NCBI GenBank assembly: GCA_949592205.1
Contig: CATIUR010000002.1
Span: 2,547,001-2,611,000 of the forward strand
Length of the DNA stretch: 64,000 nucleotides
Direction: 5' to 3'
From: Helichrysum umbraculigerum
Taxonomy: Eukaryota > Streptophyta > Magnoliopsida > Asterales > Asteraceae
Made by a program: the position numbers and the translations under genes. Within the stretch, counting starts at the first letter, position 1; each line of letters opens with the position of its first letter. Below, one piece after another: positions 36,787 to 50,071 of this stretch. The notes beneath the pieces were generated by a model. The model saw only the letters and a program-made list of their open reading frames with translations, did not search any database and was not told the DNA's origin.

Positions 36787-38233
36787 AATATGTTTCCAGG
36801 AATGTTAGCGTTAGCATAAACCGCAATTAGTCATCGAGTCACAAAATGAGCGATTAATGTCTAAACTATATCCCCTAACAACCAAAGCATATAGGCCAAC
36901 CAAAACTGAACATTGAACACAGTTGAGCATAACATTTGTTACACAACTAGTAACCAAATTGCCTATACACACACTCTTAACCATTTTATGGAACACTCAA
37001 ACCACTCAAACATAACATGTAATCTAATATCAAACAAAGTCATGGCAATGGACATCACAATTCAAAGCCAAACAAGTCTTACAATCAAGATTACATGAAT
37101 TTCAAATAATACACCTTCATCTTCATCAACTAAACCAACTTCACAAGTTTCATAACTCTAATATCAAACATATACTTGAAATTCGCATAATAATCGCACA
37201 ATGATAACAAGTAATGCATTACAATCAAAAGTCAATGAAAACAAGTCAAACGTTGACCCAGAAAGTCAACTTCATCTTCATCCCCAAAATCTCATGAACC
37301 CTAATTTCTCAAACTACTCAAAAAAAATGAAATTAATCAACTAATGAGCAATAAAACATGTAGCATACTAGGATTTCATGAAATCAACACAAAAATTACC
37401 ATCAACAACTTCCCAAATTCGGATTTTCATTATCTAGCATAAACCCTAATTTATGAATCATCACATCAAGCGAGTAACACCATAATTCATGCATACTACA
37501 AGTTAAGAACATTAAAGAAGCATGAATCATCAAGAAAGACAAACAATTGCAAGACCCCCACACTTATTTTATGCAAATCCGAATTTGTGAAGAAATCCCC
37601 AAAAAGTATGAATTAAACATAATGTGGGTGTTGATAATACCTTAAGTAAGTTTGCCATTAGAGATTTGAAGAAGAAATTAAAAGAAAGCTTAGTACTTTG
37701 ATGATGAGATCGATTTAGGGTTTCTTTGGTTTATGTTGAGAGAGCAAAAAGAAGGGTTGGTGGGTTTAATTTTTACCGAGTCCCGTGTTATATAACCCTG
37801 GAATCGATTAAAAAATTTTTGAACGCGATCCTGAAAACTAACCCGGATCGCGTTTATCAGTTGAAATCGCCTAGCGTGAATAATAAACTATCAAACGCGA
37901 TCCCAATAAGCCTAGCCGGATCGCGTTGCTCGAAGGGAAAAAATTCTGTGACCAAAATGCACTAGTGAACGCGATCCTAATAATACACCCGGATCGCGTT
38001 TATCAACTTGAGAAAGTTCTGTAACCAAAAACCAAAGGTGAACGCGATCCTGATGGATAACCTGGATCGCGTTTCTAAGCTTTTAACCGGATTTTTTTTT
38101 TTAACAATAACAATAACAATAATAATAATAATAATTAATATATATAAATAGATATATATATAAATAAATAAATGATGTACCCTTCCGTGCTTAGTTTATT
38201 TACGAGTCCAAAGCAATAGACTCGACCCCGAAT
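36787..38233. other. Athila spacer between integrase and the downstream ORF, with hairpin array
   Basis: Non-coding. At 37821-38076 four hairpins of the form AACGCGATCC, loop, GGATCGCGTT are spaced about 72-74 bp apart. A polypurine-like tract lies at 37554-37565. Confidence 0.7.
37821..38076. repeat. Four AACGCGATCC/GGATCGCGTT hairpins
   Basis: Hairpins start near 37821, 37893, 37967 and 38040, each with arms of about 10 bp and loops of 12-16 nt. The same arms recur in both LTRs (32635-32868 and 45049-45284). Loops differ, arms are constant. Confidence 0.9.
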
Positions 38234-41200
38234 TCACTTGTCCTTGGGGTAAATGGCAAGTGGCTCCCACTCGCAATCAGCATCCTCCTCGTGATACAAT
38301 TTCAACCTGTGACCATTGACAATGAACGATCCGCCATCTGATTTCAACAATTCCACATAACCTGAAGGATATCCGTGTTTCACTATGTGTGGACCGGTCC
38401 ACCTCGGTTTTAGTTTTGGTTGTTTCAACTTAAACCGAGATTGAAACAACAACACTTTATCCCCAGCTCTGAATTCTTTCCTCATCTTGAGCTTCTTATC
38501 ATGCAATGCCTTGGTTCTTTCCTTATACAACTTGGAGTTCTCATAAGCTTGCAACCTCAATTCGTCTAACTCATGTAATTGAAGCATTCTCTTTTCACCG
38601 GCTTCAACCAAATCAGTGTTACAATTCTTTAGAGCCCAATAAGCCTTATGCTCCACTTCAACCGGCAAATGGCATGTTTTACCATATAGTAACCTGTAAG
38701 GTGTGGTACCAATCGGTGTCTTGTAAGCGGTTCTAAAAGCCCACAAAGCATCATCCAATTTCTTCGACCAAATAGCTCGGTTATCTTTGACTGTTTTCTC
38801 GAGAATTCTCTTTAAAGCTCTATTGGTATTCTCCATTTGACCACTAGTTTGTGGGTGGTAAGAGGTAGAAAACCGATGTTGAACTCCATACTTCTTCATT
38901 ACTTTCTCGAGTTGCTGGTTCGCAAAGTGACTTCCACGATCACTTATTAAGGCTTTAGGAACACCGAATCGGCAAAACAAACTCTTTAAGAAATCAATCA
39001 CTACTCGGGCATCATTCTTTGAAACGGCCTTTGCTTCTGCCCATTTTGACACATAATCCACAGCTACCAAGATGTATTCACACTTATTTGATTTTGGAAA
39101 TGGACCCATGAAATCTATGCCCTAAATGTCAAACACCTCGCAAACTTGAATACTCGTTTGAGGCATCTCATCTCTGTTTGAGATGTTGCCAACCCTTTGA
39201 CATGAATCACAAGTTTGGCATAGAGTTTGTGCCTCTTTAAAGATCGTAGGCCAATAAAATCCAGCATCATAGACTTTCTTAGCTGTAACAGACGGCCCAT
39301 AGTGCCCACCGGTTGGTCCATGGTGGCACTCATCCAAAATTCTTCTCGTTTCTCCTCCAGATATACATCTCCTTATCATTCCATCAGCACACACCCTAAA
39401 CAAATACGGGTCTTCCCAATAATAATATTTCAAATCAGTAAAGAATTTCCCTTTTTGTTGATGGGTCATGCCTTTTCTCAAAACACCTCCAACCAAATAA
39501 TTTGCAAAATCAGCATACCATGGTGTTTCTTCCCCATTTTCAGCTTCATCATCTACCTGCAAAAGAAACTCCTCCAGAAAGCAATCATTAATGTCAGTAT
39601 CGCCTAACTTGTCTAGGTTTGGATGTTCCAACCTTGACAAGTGATCGGCGGCAAGATTTTCAGCCCCCTTTTTATCCTTGATCTCAATGTCAAACTCTTG
39701 CAAAAGAAGAATCCAACGAATGAGTCTAGGTTTAGCATCTTGTTTGGAAAACAAGTACTTTAGGGCTGAATGGTCGGTGAATACAACAGTTTTGGACAAT
39801 ACAAGATAAGGCCTAAACTTATCGAAAGCAAACACAACCGCAAGTAACTCTTTTTCAGTTGTTGTATAATTCTGTTGAGCTCCATTTAGTGTTTTACTCG
39901 CAAAGTAAATTGGCCTAAAATGATTTTCCTCACGTTGTCCTAAAACTGCACCTAAGGCATAGTCACTCGCATCGCACATCAATTCAAATGGTTTAGACCA
40001 GTCTGGTGAAACCATAATGGGTGCATTGGTCAACCTATCCTTTAAAGTCTCAAAAGCTTTCACACATTCAGCATCAAACACAAAAGTAACATCTTTCTCA
40101 AGCAATTTGGTCATAGGTCTAGTGATCTTAGAAAAGTCTTTGATAAACCTACGATAAAAACCCGCATGACCCAAAAAGCTTCTAACTCCTTTTACATTTG
40201 CGGGTGGAGGTAACTTGGCAATGACATCAATCTTTGCCTTGTCAACCTCGATTCCCACACTTGACACCTTGTGCCCCAAAACAATTCCTTCCTTAACCAT
40301 GAAATGACACTTTTCCCAATTAAGAACTAAATGTGCCTTCTCGCATCTTTCAAGCATTTTGTCTAAGTTAGACAAACATGATTCAAACGAATTACCAAAA
40401 ACAGAAAAATCGTCCATGAAAACCTCCATGGAAGTCTCAATCATGTCCTGAAAGATAGCAATCATACACCTTTGAAAGGTGGCTGGGGCATTACAAAGCC
40501 CAAATGGCATTCTCCTATATGCATACGTACCAAAGGGACAAGTAAAAGTCGTTTTCTCTTGATCTTTAGGGTCTATGGGGATTTGGAAATATCCCGAAAA
40601 CCCGTCAAGAAAACAAAAGAATTCGTTTCCGGCTAGTCTCTCCAACATTTGGTCAATGAAAGGTAAAGGGAAATGGTCTTTCCGGGTAGCATCATAGAGT
40701 CTTCTATAGTCAATACAAACACGCCAACCCGTGACTGTCCTAGTTGGAACTAATTCGTTCTGATCATTTTTCACAACAGTCATACCACCCTTTTTGGGCA
40801 CACAATGGACAGGGCTCACCCAAGGGCTATCAGAAATGGGGTAAATAATACCCGCATCGAGTAATTTAACTACCTCCTTTTTGACAACATCCTTCATATT
40901 TGGGTTAAGCCTCCGTTGTCTTTGAACAACGGGTTTTGCCTCATCTAAAAGATTTATTTTGTGTTTACAAAAGGATGGGCTTATCCCAGGTATGTCGGAA
41001 GTACGCCAAGCGAAGGCGCCCTTATGAGCTCTCAAAACATCAAGTAACATGCATTTTTCAGAATTAATAAGTTTAGAGGAAATTACAACCGGTAAAAGAT
41101 TTTCCTCTTCCAGAAATGCATACTCCAAATGACTTGGAAGTTGTTTCAACTCCAAGTCTCTCGGTGGATCCTCCAGTGAAGTCTTTATCCTCAACCGATC

Positions 41201-43861
41201 CTCACTCTTTAGCTCCTCAAAGCTTTCCTCAGCTAATTGCTCTTCATCATCTTCTTTAACTTCAACTGCTTCAAGCAACTCTTCCTCAGTCATTTTCTCA
41301 TCAACAGATTCCAACAACTCAGCAATTTCAGCATCCAATCCAAGTAATCCCTGTAACTCCTCATCCAAAGCCTCATCTATGACATCAATACTAAAACAAG
41401 TATCGTCAGTAGAATAAGGATGCTTTATGGCCTTATCAACCGTGAAAGCAATCCTTTCCTGGCCCACTCCTAAGGTTAACTGCTTATTTTTCACATGAAT
41501 AATAGCATCAGCAGTATGTAAGAAGGGACGTCCTAGAATGAGTGAGACTTTACTATCTTCCTCCATTTCGAGGATCACAAAATCAACAGGGAATGTAAAA
41601 GGTCCAACATCAATCAACATATTTTCCGCAATCCCCACAGGATATTGGAATGATCTATCGGCCAGTCGGATGCTCATACGTGTGGGTTTAAGGGATCCTA
41701 AAGACAATTTTGCATAAAGGGAGTAAGGCATCAAGTTTATACTAGCACCTAAGTCAGCTAGGGCATCACAAGTCATAAACTTTCCTAATGTACATGAAAC
41801 AATAAAACTCCCCGGGTCCCCCAATTTGGGTGGAATCTGATTTTGAACGATAGCAGAACACTCATCATTCAGAAATGTAGCCGATGCCTCCGAAAGCTTT
41901 TCCTTGTTGCTCACTAAGTCTTTGATAAACTTGGCATAGTTCGGCATCCCAGCTAAAATATCCACCAACGGTACATTGATCCTTATGCTCTTGATCATAT
42001 CAACAAACTTTCCATACTGAGCAGCAATCTTTTCCTTTCTCAAACGTTGAGGATATGGAATTTTCGGTTTGTAAGCCTTCACTACCGGTTGTGTAACCGG
42101 AGGTGTTGGTGAAACCGGAATAGAAGTAGGTTGAGCAATCTTCTCTTCTTCATTATTCTCTTCTATCTCATCATTATCCTGCAAATCAAAGTTAGAAACT
42201 TTGGCCTTTTTGGCCGGAGGTGGTGGTAGCTCTTTCCCGCTACGAGTGGTAATCGCATTAGCATGCTCATTTCGGGCAGGTGGTGGTTGATATGGCTTTG
42301 GACCACCGCTAGAAGATGCTTGTCTTGGGTTCGGTTGGGTATTGCTCGGTAAACCACCGGGTGGTCTACTACTTTGGCCTTCAGAAAGTCTATCCATTTT
42401 CCTCTCCAAATCCTGAATTGAGGCTTGCTGATTTTTCTGATTTTGATCCACACTTAACCTCAAATTCGTCATTTGGGTTTTCAATCTCTCAGTCGAAACA
42501 TCCTGTTTAGAAATGAACTCCTTCATCATCTTCTCTAAAGTAGATTCGGATGTTGCTTGTTGTTGAACAGGTGGTGATGTTGATGGTGGAACATTATCTC
42601 TTTGGAATTGATTGTAATAGTTCTGACCCTGTCGAGAATATCTATTTCCTTGATAATTACCTTGAAAATTTCCTGAATTCCGGTTCTGATAACCGCTTCT
42701 TTGATAATTATTTCTGCCTTGGTAATTACTTTGTTGCATGTAATTAACATCTTCATCCGCCATCCTCATAGGTTGGTCATCACTATCACATTCATTTGTT
42801 GCATGATCTCCACCACAGTTACCACATCCTTCACGAAGCTCCTTTATCTCTCCCTTGAGAACCTTGAACTGATTATCAAACTTTGTAGACATAGCTTTCA
42901 GTTCTTTCATCATTTCAGAATCCTTGGAGCCACTTCCACTTCCTTCAGCAAAAGCAACGGTCTTTCGGGCTGGTTTTCTACTATCTTTTGCCCAATTTAG
43001 ACTTTGCAAAACTTTGTCCTCCATAATCTTCCAAGCTTCATTTGGAGTTTTGTACATGAACAATCCTCCTCCAGCAGAATCAAGTACATCAGCTGATGTA
43101 ATATCAAGACCATTATAGAAGAGTTCTATGATTTCGGCTTTTGACAAACCATGTCCGTGGCAATTTCTCAACAAATCTTTCATTCTCAACCATGCTTCCA
43201 CTAACGTTTCACCTTCAGCTTGCTTGAATCCCCGAATCTCATTTAATAACCTTTCTGCTAAAGCTGGTGGAAAATATCGGCTAACAAAAGCCTCCCTCAT
43301 TTGATTCCAAGTCTGGATAATATTTGGTTCCAACTCTTGATACCAAATCTTTGCTTCCCCACATAGAGACATTGGGAAAGTTCTCAATCTGACTGCTTCT
43401 TCTGTATTAGGACCATACTTAAAATACTCTCCAATTTCCAAGAATTCAGCAATATGTTTATGCGGATCGGCCCGCACTCTTCCATCAAACTGAGTATCTC
43501 TAAGCATTTGCATATGATTCCCTTTCAGTGAAAAATTGTTGTCGATTGGTGGTCTCCGAATAGCTGATGCCGGAGTAGGAGCAACAGTTCTAGTACGGTT
43601 AAACATGGGTGTATCATTCTCGTCAGCCATTTGTTCTTCTTTGGCTTCAGACCTAACTTCCTCTTCGTATCTAGATTCAAGTTCTTCTTCAAAAACTTCT
43701 TCCTCAATGACTACTTTTGATGAAGTTGATCCACTTTCGGTTTGACTTGAAGTTGATTCCATCGGCTTATTCTTTGATTTCTTCTTTCTTTTCTTCTTTG
43801 TGGTTTTCTCTGGATCAGACAAAGGACTAAGAATTTCGTTACCAGACTTCCTAGTGCTCAT
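38234..43861 (-). pseudogene. Athila gag-pol polyprotein, single nonsense codon in integrase
   Basis: One open frame of 1579 codons (43861-39122) ends at a TAG (39122-39124). The same frame continues as 291 codons to 38234. Order by residue: acidic N-terminus; gag about 113-290; zinc knuckle C346-C349-H353-C358; Q/N-rich linker; aspartic protease with DLGAS at 703-707; reverse transcriptase with D1086 and FMDD at 1148-1151; RNase H with D1297 and D1363; integrase zinc region with H1514, C1551 and C1554. After the stop, the integrase core shows the D, D-35-E triad (D18, D57, E93 of the second piece). No chromodomain is evident. Catalytic residues are kept, so the nonsense codon is the only obvious lesion. 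It would cut off the integrase core. Family lengths are about 1850-1900 residues, consistent with the joined span. Confidence 0.9.
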
Positions 43862-44018
43862 CCACTACCTAAGTAAACCTGCAAAAGCAAAGAAAATAAA
43901 ACCGTCAAACGCACCGGCGCAATACAATTTAACTAAAAATAACTTTCTAAGAATTTTAATTCAAAGAAAGGATCAATTAACTACACTTAAATTAAATTCT
44001 CAAATTCACACAAGTCCC

Positions 44019-44038
44019 CGGCAGCGGCGCCAAAAACT
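44019..44038 (-). other. Primer-binding site, tRNA-Asp type
   Basis: On the minus strand TGGCGCCGCTGCCGGGGA follows the 5' LTR after a few bases. Athila elements use this kind of site (complement of the 3' end of tRNA-Asp). It differs at one base from the commonly seen GTTGCC form. Confidence 0.7.
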
Positions 44039-45493
44039 TGACGTGTGAAAACAAGTTATAAAATAAACTAATAATTACTGACACTGAACTATTACACACT
44101 AAGGCAAGTATACCTTATCATGTATAGTATAGTTACAATAAGTACTGGTTCGTTCCACAGGGACTTTGTAAATGAGAATTGTAATCAAAATGCAACTAAT
44201 TTAAACAAGTAATTAAACGTGGATTTGTGTGACCGAGTTGTCACGTTGCTTATCAACTAATGTATTAAACTAGAGCAAGTGGACTCAGGAAGAGTCAGAT
44301 TAATTTTGTTAAACTTAAACACTAGAAAACGACACTTGTTTGGATTACTTTACTAATAACTTCGAGGTATTTGATCTTAACACTTTAAGCAATTCATGTT
44401 TATCTTAATTAGGTCAAGTTCAGCATTCGCCATCAAACTAGATCCTAACATCAATTCATCAACTTCCAATTCAATATATGAAAGACATTCGCCATATTCA
44501 TGAACTTACAATATTAAGGTTAATTTTCTAAATCACAATCTTAATGCATTCGCAATCAAACTCAATTACTCATAGACAAATAATTGATAATGAACATATA
44601 AATAATAAACATCCGCTATAATCATTTATTCATTCATCAAGCGATTCAGATTTAACAATAAACCCTAACTCATAATAATTCGATTAAACGAAAGTTGAGT
44701 AAACATGAAACCAAAAAGTAAACACCTCTAATCACTAGTAATTTCATCCAAACAAGTGTTTTATTAAATTAGCTACTCATAATTGCACCAAAAGAAACAA
44801 GAGAAACTATTGAAATCGAAACAAACATGATTATAAATAAATAAAGATGTAAGACGAGTGATTACAATGATTAATCGAAGATCCGTAGTCCCCTAATGAT
44901 TAAAGCAAAGTAATCTCTTCAAAAGAGATGAAAAGTTTCAAAAGTTGAGAGCAAATTTCGTGACTAGTGTTTTTTTCCTCTGGAAGTTATCCCTTTTAAT
45001 GAAATAAAAACGTATTTTAAATCCTTCAAACTGCTGCAAAACCGCTCATGAACGCGATCCAGAGAATACCAACGCGATCCAGAAATTCAGAAAATACAAA
45101 GACAAACGCGATCCAGCTTATGTGTTGGGATCGCGTTCTTCTTCTTGAAAATTTTCTGATTACGAATTGCACTAGCGAACGCGATCCGTATGAACAACCC
45201 GGATCGCGTTGCTCTTTGGAAAAACGTACATGCCAGATTAAACCTTTGAAACGCGATCCTGGTCATTGGGTCCGGATCGCGTTCTTCAGTATAAAAGCAG
45301 ATCCAAATTGCAACTTTGACATTTCAGCTTCAAGACTCAACCAAATCTTTTCCAACTTTCAGAACTTCAACCTTTTTACCTGAGAATTTAATTTTTTTAC
45401 CAATTAAGTACCACAAGTTCTAAAAGTTCACTAAAAATAAACTTAAAACAATGATATCGCGTGAAATATATATGTACAAAATGAGCGATATCA
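44039..45493 (-). repeat. Athila 5' LTR
   Basis: 1455 bp, 5' LTR in element orientation. It carries AACGCGATCC / GGATCGCGTT units at 45049-45284. Differences from the 3' LTR include G/A at 44222 and C/T near 45352. Confidence 0.93.
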
Positions 45494-45811
45494 AGCCTTC
45501 ACCTTTATCTGGCGACTGCGTCTTTCTCCAACGAATTCATATTTCTCCGGCGAACTACATCGTTTTCTGGCAAAAGTTGTTATCCTCTCCGACGAACCTG
45601 CTATTCTTCTCCGGCAAACAATCATAAAGTTCTCCCTTCTATCCATGGAATTTGTGCTTTTGAGCGTATAAATCAAAATTTTTACTGACATCAAGTCTTT
45701 ATGGAGCTAAAATTTTTGTCTGTACGAGTTACGAGAGAAACTTAAATGATTCAAAAATCTAATTTCTTAATGTGAACCGTTAAGTTTAGCATGTTAGAAG
45801 TACTTATCTTG

Positions 45812-46585
45812 TTCGACGTATTGCATGTCAATCCGAAACTATATATGAGTTCTGTGACCTATTGCATCGGCTCGTTGGTGTTCATTTGGATAGCATACCT
45901 GACTGGTTGTCTTGTAAACTTGATCCGAATGGAAAGTTTATGGTCTATCTTGTTCGACGTATGATTGATGATAAACTATCCACTGACGGTCTCATAGGTA
46001 TGCGTTGGTTAAAGGCGGCTCCTTTGAAAGTTAATTGTTTCGTTTGGAGAGCTAGTTTAAATCGTCTTCCGGTTGTTAAAAATTTGATGGATAGGGGTAT
46101 AGATGTGGGCTGCCCCAGGTGTAAGTTCTGCGAGTTGGATGATGAGTCAATGGATCATGTTCTCATACGCTGTCAATATGCTAGCAAGATAAGGGAAAGA
46201 ATATTCAATTGGTGTAAAATACGACCCCCCACTGTAAACTCAGTTCATGATCTATTGGATTTTGAAGAACAATGGGGATTGGATGCTAAGAAAAGGAATA
46301 TTGTAATGGTCATTATTTATGGGACTCTTTGGAGCTTGTGGAAAGCAAGGAATGATTTGGTCTTCAACAAAATCGTAAAATCGCCATCAATCATATCGGA
46401 TGAAATCATATCATCAGTTTATGCTTGGTTCAGGCATAGGTGCAAATTGTCTTATTCGGTAGCTAGTTGGAATTGTAATCCTCTTTTCCTTTTTTCATCT
46501 ATGTAATTGTACCTTGTTGATCATTGCTTAGTTTCTTGCTAAGTATATGTTCACTTTATAATATATTTGCCGTTTCCAAAAAAAA
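45812..46585 (+). mobile_element. 5'-truncated LINE, copy 2
   Basis: Same insertion as 11381-12154: target duplication AGAAGTACTTATCTTG at 45796-45811 and 46585-46600, A run at 46578-46585. Confidence 0.9.
45862..46506 (+). pseudogene. LINE ORF2 C-terminal fragment, copy 2
   Basis: 214 residues with the zf-RVT motif, as in the fragment at 11431. It has three substitutions relative to that copy and no domain beyond the zinc region. Confidence 0.85.
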
Positions 46586-46714
46586 GAAGTACTTATCTTG
46601 ACTTTTGATGGTTTCAATGCCTTTCTTTTGAAGATAGTGGGATATTTTTGAATGTTATTAATAATTACTGTATTTATTTGTTTTAGCATTTACAATTTTA
46701 TTAGTCACTAAACG

Positions 46715-47445
46715 TTAATTGTATGTATCTCGAAAATAAATGCGTATATCTTGTTATTAAGTTATGCGCCAATATAGTAATAACTCGTATGTAAATGTGT
46801 GTATCATTAAAATAAGTTTGTGTATCTTATTAATGAGTTGTACGTTATATGTTAATAACTTTATACTTTAAATGTGTGTATCACGAAAATAAACTTGTGT
46901 ATCTATTACTGAGTTGTACGTTAATAAGTTACTAACGTATGCGCTAAGTGCGTGTATCACGAAAATAACGAAAATAAGTTAGTGTATCTTAAGTTTGAGT
47001 AGTACGTTTATATGTTAATAACTTTATACTTTAAGTGTGTGTATCACGAAAATAAGTTTGTGTATCTTATTACTAAGTTGTACGTTAATAAGTTATTAAC
47101 GTATGCGTTAAGTGCGTGTATCACGAAAATAAGTTAGTGTATCTTAAGTTTGAGTAGTACGTTTATATGTTAATAACTTTATACTTTAAGTGTGTGTATC
47201 ACGAAAATAAGTTTGTGTATCTTATTAGTGAGTTGTACATTTATATGTTAATAACTTTATACATTAAGTGTGTGTATCACGAAAATAAGTTTCTGTATCT
47301 TATTGCTGAGTTGTATGTTAATAAGTTATTAAAGTATGCGCTAAGTGCGTGTATCACGAAAATAAGTTAGTGTATCTTAAATTGAGTCGTCAATTAATAT
47401 GTTTTGTAACTTTTTGCGTTAAGTGTGTGTATCAAACAATAAGTC
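46715..47445. repeat. Minisatellite, copy 2
   Basis: Counterpart of 12285-13010, with the same core GTGTATCACGAAAATAAG and unit order. Confidence 0.85.
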
Positions 47446-47947
47446 TATATACCAAATATTGTCTCAAATATTAATCTCATATTGAAGAAATTTAAATTTA
47501 AATTTATTTTTGTATCAAATTTTTTTATAATTTTTTTTTTGATATTTAACATAGAAATAACATGTTAAAATTAAAAATAGATTTTGACTAATAATACTTG
47601 AGAACAGATAATGTTACATAAAAAAAATATTGCAACACAAATTCACTTTTTATAATATTATATATATTGTCATTTTTTCTTTATTTATAAGACATGAAAT
47701 GGAGCGTGAGGAGGAGGGGGCGCGTGCTTGGCGACTCGTTTTCGGTGCAAATTTACTATCACCCATTTTTGTCAATATTACGAAAACGCCATCGCCAGCT
47801 TGTTCAGCTCTGCCACGAAAGTTCCGCTTATTTACGATCATGCCACCGCGTTTATTTGTTTAAAACTCTAAAATGAGTGGTCCAGATTTAATCCTACCAT
47901 TACTACATTAAAACACTAAAGTACAATAACCTTCCCCTAATTTTTAA

Positions 47948-50071
47948 ATATGCATGTTAGTTTGTGTTGTTGTGTTGGGATTTTATTTTTATTTTTTTGT
48001 ATTGTTTCTCTGTTTTGCGGGTTTCGACATTTAGACAATTTAATCGTTTGTCAATAATTTTGGACGTGTAAGTTTAAAAATTATAGTCTAATGTGCGGTT
48101 TTATAGTTGAGGCAATAATGTAATATTTATTTAGCCCAATGTTTTTTTTTTAGTTTCAACAATAACGTTTTATTTTTGAGTAAATTTTTGAAAGGTTTAT
48201 TTTATTTGTTTTTTATATTTCTGCATGTGTTATGTGCTTTATGTCTAATCGGCTTCAGAGTTATTATCAATATTAGTTTTGGTTTTTAATGTAGTTTTAT
48301 TTTTGTAATATTAATATAGTTAAGCCTCGTTAGTTTCTTTTCAAGACAAAGAAGGCAAATATCTGAAAGAGTTGCTCTTGAAACTCGACGGTGTTTAATA
48401 AATTTTCTGAGTGATCTTCTAGAGGAGGCTCTTTCTCATCTAAAAATAAACAATATAGAGATAAATTGAAAAGTTATTACAATATAGTGCACCACATATT
48501 AATATTAATATGAATGTAAAAAGCCAAAATAATATTGTAAATACAAATCTACATCTAATTTAAAACACTAAAAAAAATTTACATCTAATTTAATACCTTC
48601 AAAACTATTAGGTGTTTCATAAATTTGGAATTTCATGTTCTTCAACACGAGCATCTTTCACAACTAAAAATCAATTGAAACGATGTTAGTAAATAATAAG
48701 CTGTGAATACAACTTCTAAATTGGATATTATCACCGTTGAAGTAAAAGTTTCAACATAAATTATTAAGCATCAAAAAACATATTAATATTGAGATTATTT
48801 CAAAAAGGAAACCATAAAGAAAAAGATACGAAAGTTTTTGTAAGTGTACTTACATAAGATTGTAGCGTCCAAAGTTTCAACATAAATTATTAAGCATCAA
48901 AAAACATATTAATATTGAGATTATTTCAAAAAGGAAACCATAAAGAAAAAGATACGAAAGTTTTTGTAAGTGTACTTACATAAGATTGTAGCGTCTCGAC
49001 TAGTGTGTTCTCCTATTCTTCAACCAACCTTTACATTCCATGCTTCCATTATGCCTTCGTCGATTATGCCTTTCTGCATTTCTTAACCCACTACCAAGAA
49101 TCTCATATTGCTTTTTCTTCATCGCGGATTCTATCTAAAAATAACAAAATTAAATTCATTAGTATAAGCAATGACATGCTTTCTAAATACTAATGAGAAT
49201 GACTACCTATTACAAAAACAATTACAATTATAATAAATACATCCATGAATACGTGGAAAAATATAATGATATTATTAACACAAATCGAGCAGAAACTATA
49301 CATGCTTAACAAAAACTAATTGAACAACATCTAAACTTAGACTTATTGAACGTTTACAAATCAAAACGAAAACAAAAACAAATCAAAATATCAAAACAGC
49401 TAAACTAATAGATAAGATAATTTATTGTAAACCCTAACCTTGCAAATCACAACAAAAGTCCTACAACAACCAAAAAACAAAAAATCCTACGAATAAAATG
49501 TAGGTGAAAATAATAATACGGTGAAAATAATAATACATAGTATCTCACTTATTGACAAATCTTAACCGATTAAATAATGTAGGGTTTTATCATCATCACC
49601 ATAGCATCCGAACCTGAATATGTCGCTACATCCATATCGAAACACGATCAGTCTCGAATTCTTCCATCAACATCTCATCGCGGTAATGTCTTTGTTTTCA
49701 TCATCATGTTTTCTGCATGACATGATTGGATACAAAAATAAGTACTCAAGTGGACCAGTAGGCAAACGTTAATTAGTAAAAATGTCATTAGTTCACCGTT
49801 GAAGATTTTTTTCCCTATTTGCATAATGATGAACATAAATAAAACCGATACAATAAATACAAATAAAAAAATTGGGGTACCAAAGACTCACTGTAAACAT
49901 ACGAATGAAAAAAATCAATATAATAAAAATAATCATTTGTTTCAACCAAGAATTTTACCTCATTGATCTTTGAATCGTCCCTACCCCTAATTTGTTTGTT
50001 TGCTCAAATTTTTAGATGAGATTTTGATTGAAGATCTTTAAGAATCATTGGCCGATTAAATCTGCTATTTA
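47948..50071. other. AT-rich tract without a gene, copy 2
   Basis: Counterpart of 13521-15649. It contains the 126-bp tandem pair (units from 48745 and 48871). Nothing codable is recognised. Confidence 0.6.

Larger units (their letters stand above)
31622..45493 (-). mobile_element. Athila-like Ty3/gypsy retrotransposon, near-complete
   Basis: 13,872 bp with LTRs of 1455 bp each (31622-33076 and 44039-45493), ends TGACGTGTG and GATATCA, and the target duplication AGCCT at 31617-31621 and 45494-45498. By eye the LTRs differ at about five positions (about 0.3%), so the insertion is young. The coding order on the minus strand is gag-protease-RT-RNase H-integrase, a spacer, then an ATHILA ORF-1 type frame. 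The primer site reads TGGCGCCGCTGCCGGGGA, the tRNA-Asp-type site usual for Athila. Coding is broken by two nonsense codons, so it is probably not autonomous as it stands. Confidence 0.93.
31262..47937. mobile_element. TIR DNA transposon, copy 2, split by Athila and LINE
   Basis: Left TIR GGGGAAGGTT at 31262, right TIR AACCTTCCCC at 47928-47937, flanks TAATTTTTAA at 31252-31261 and 47938-47947. Same element as 7794-13510. Confidence 0.7.
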
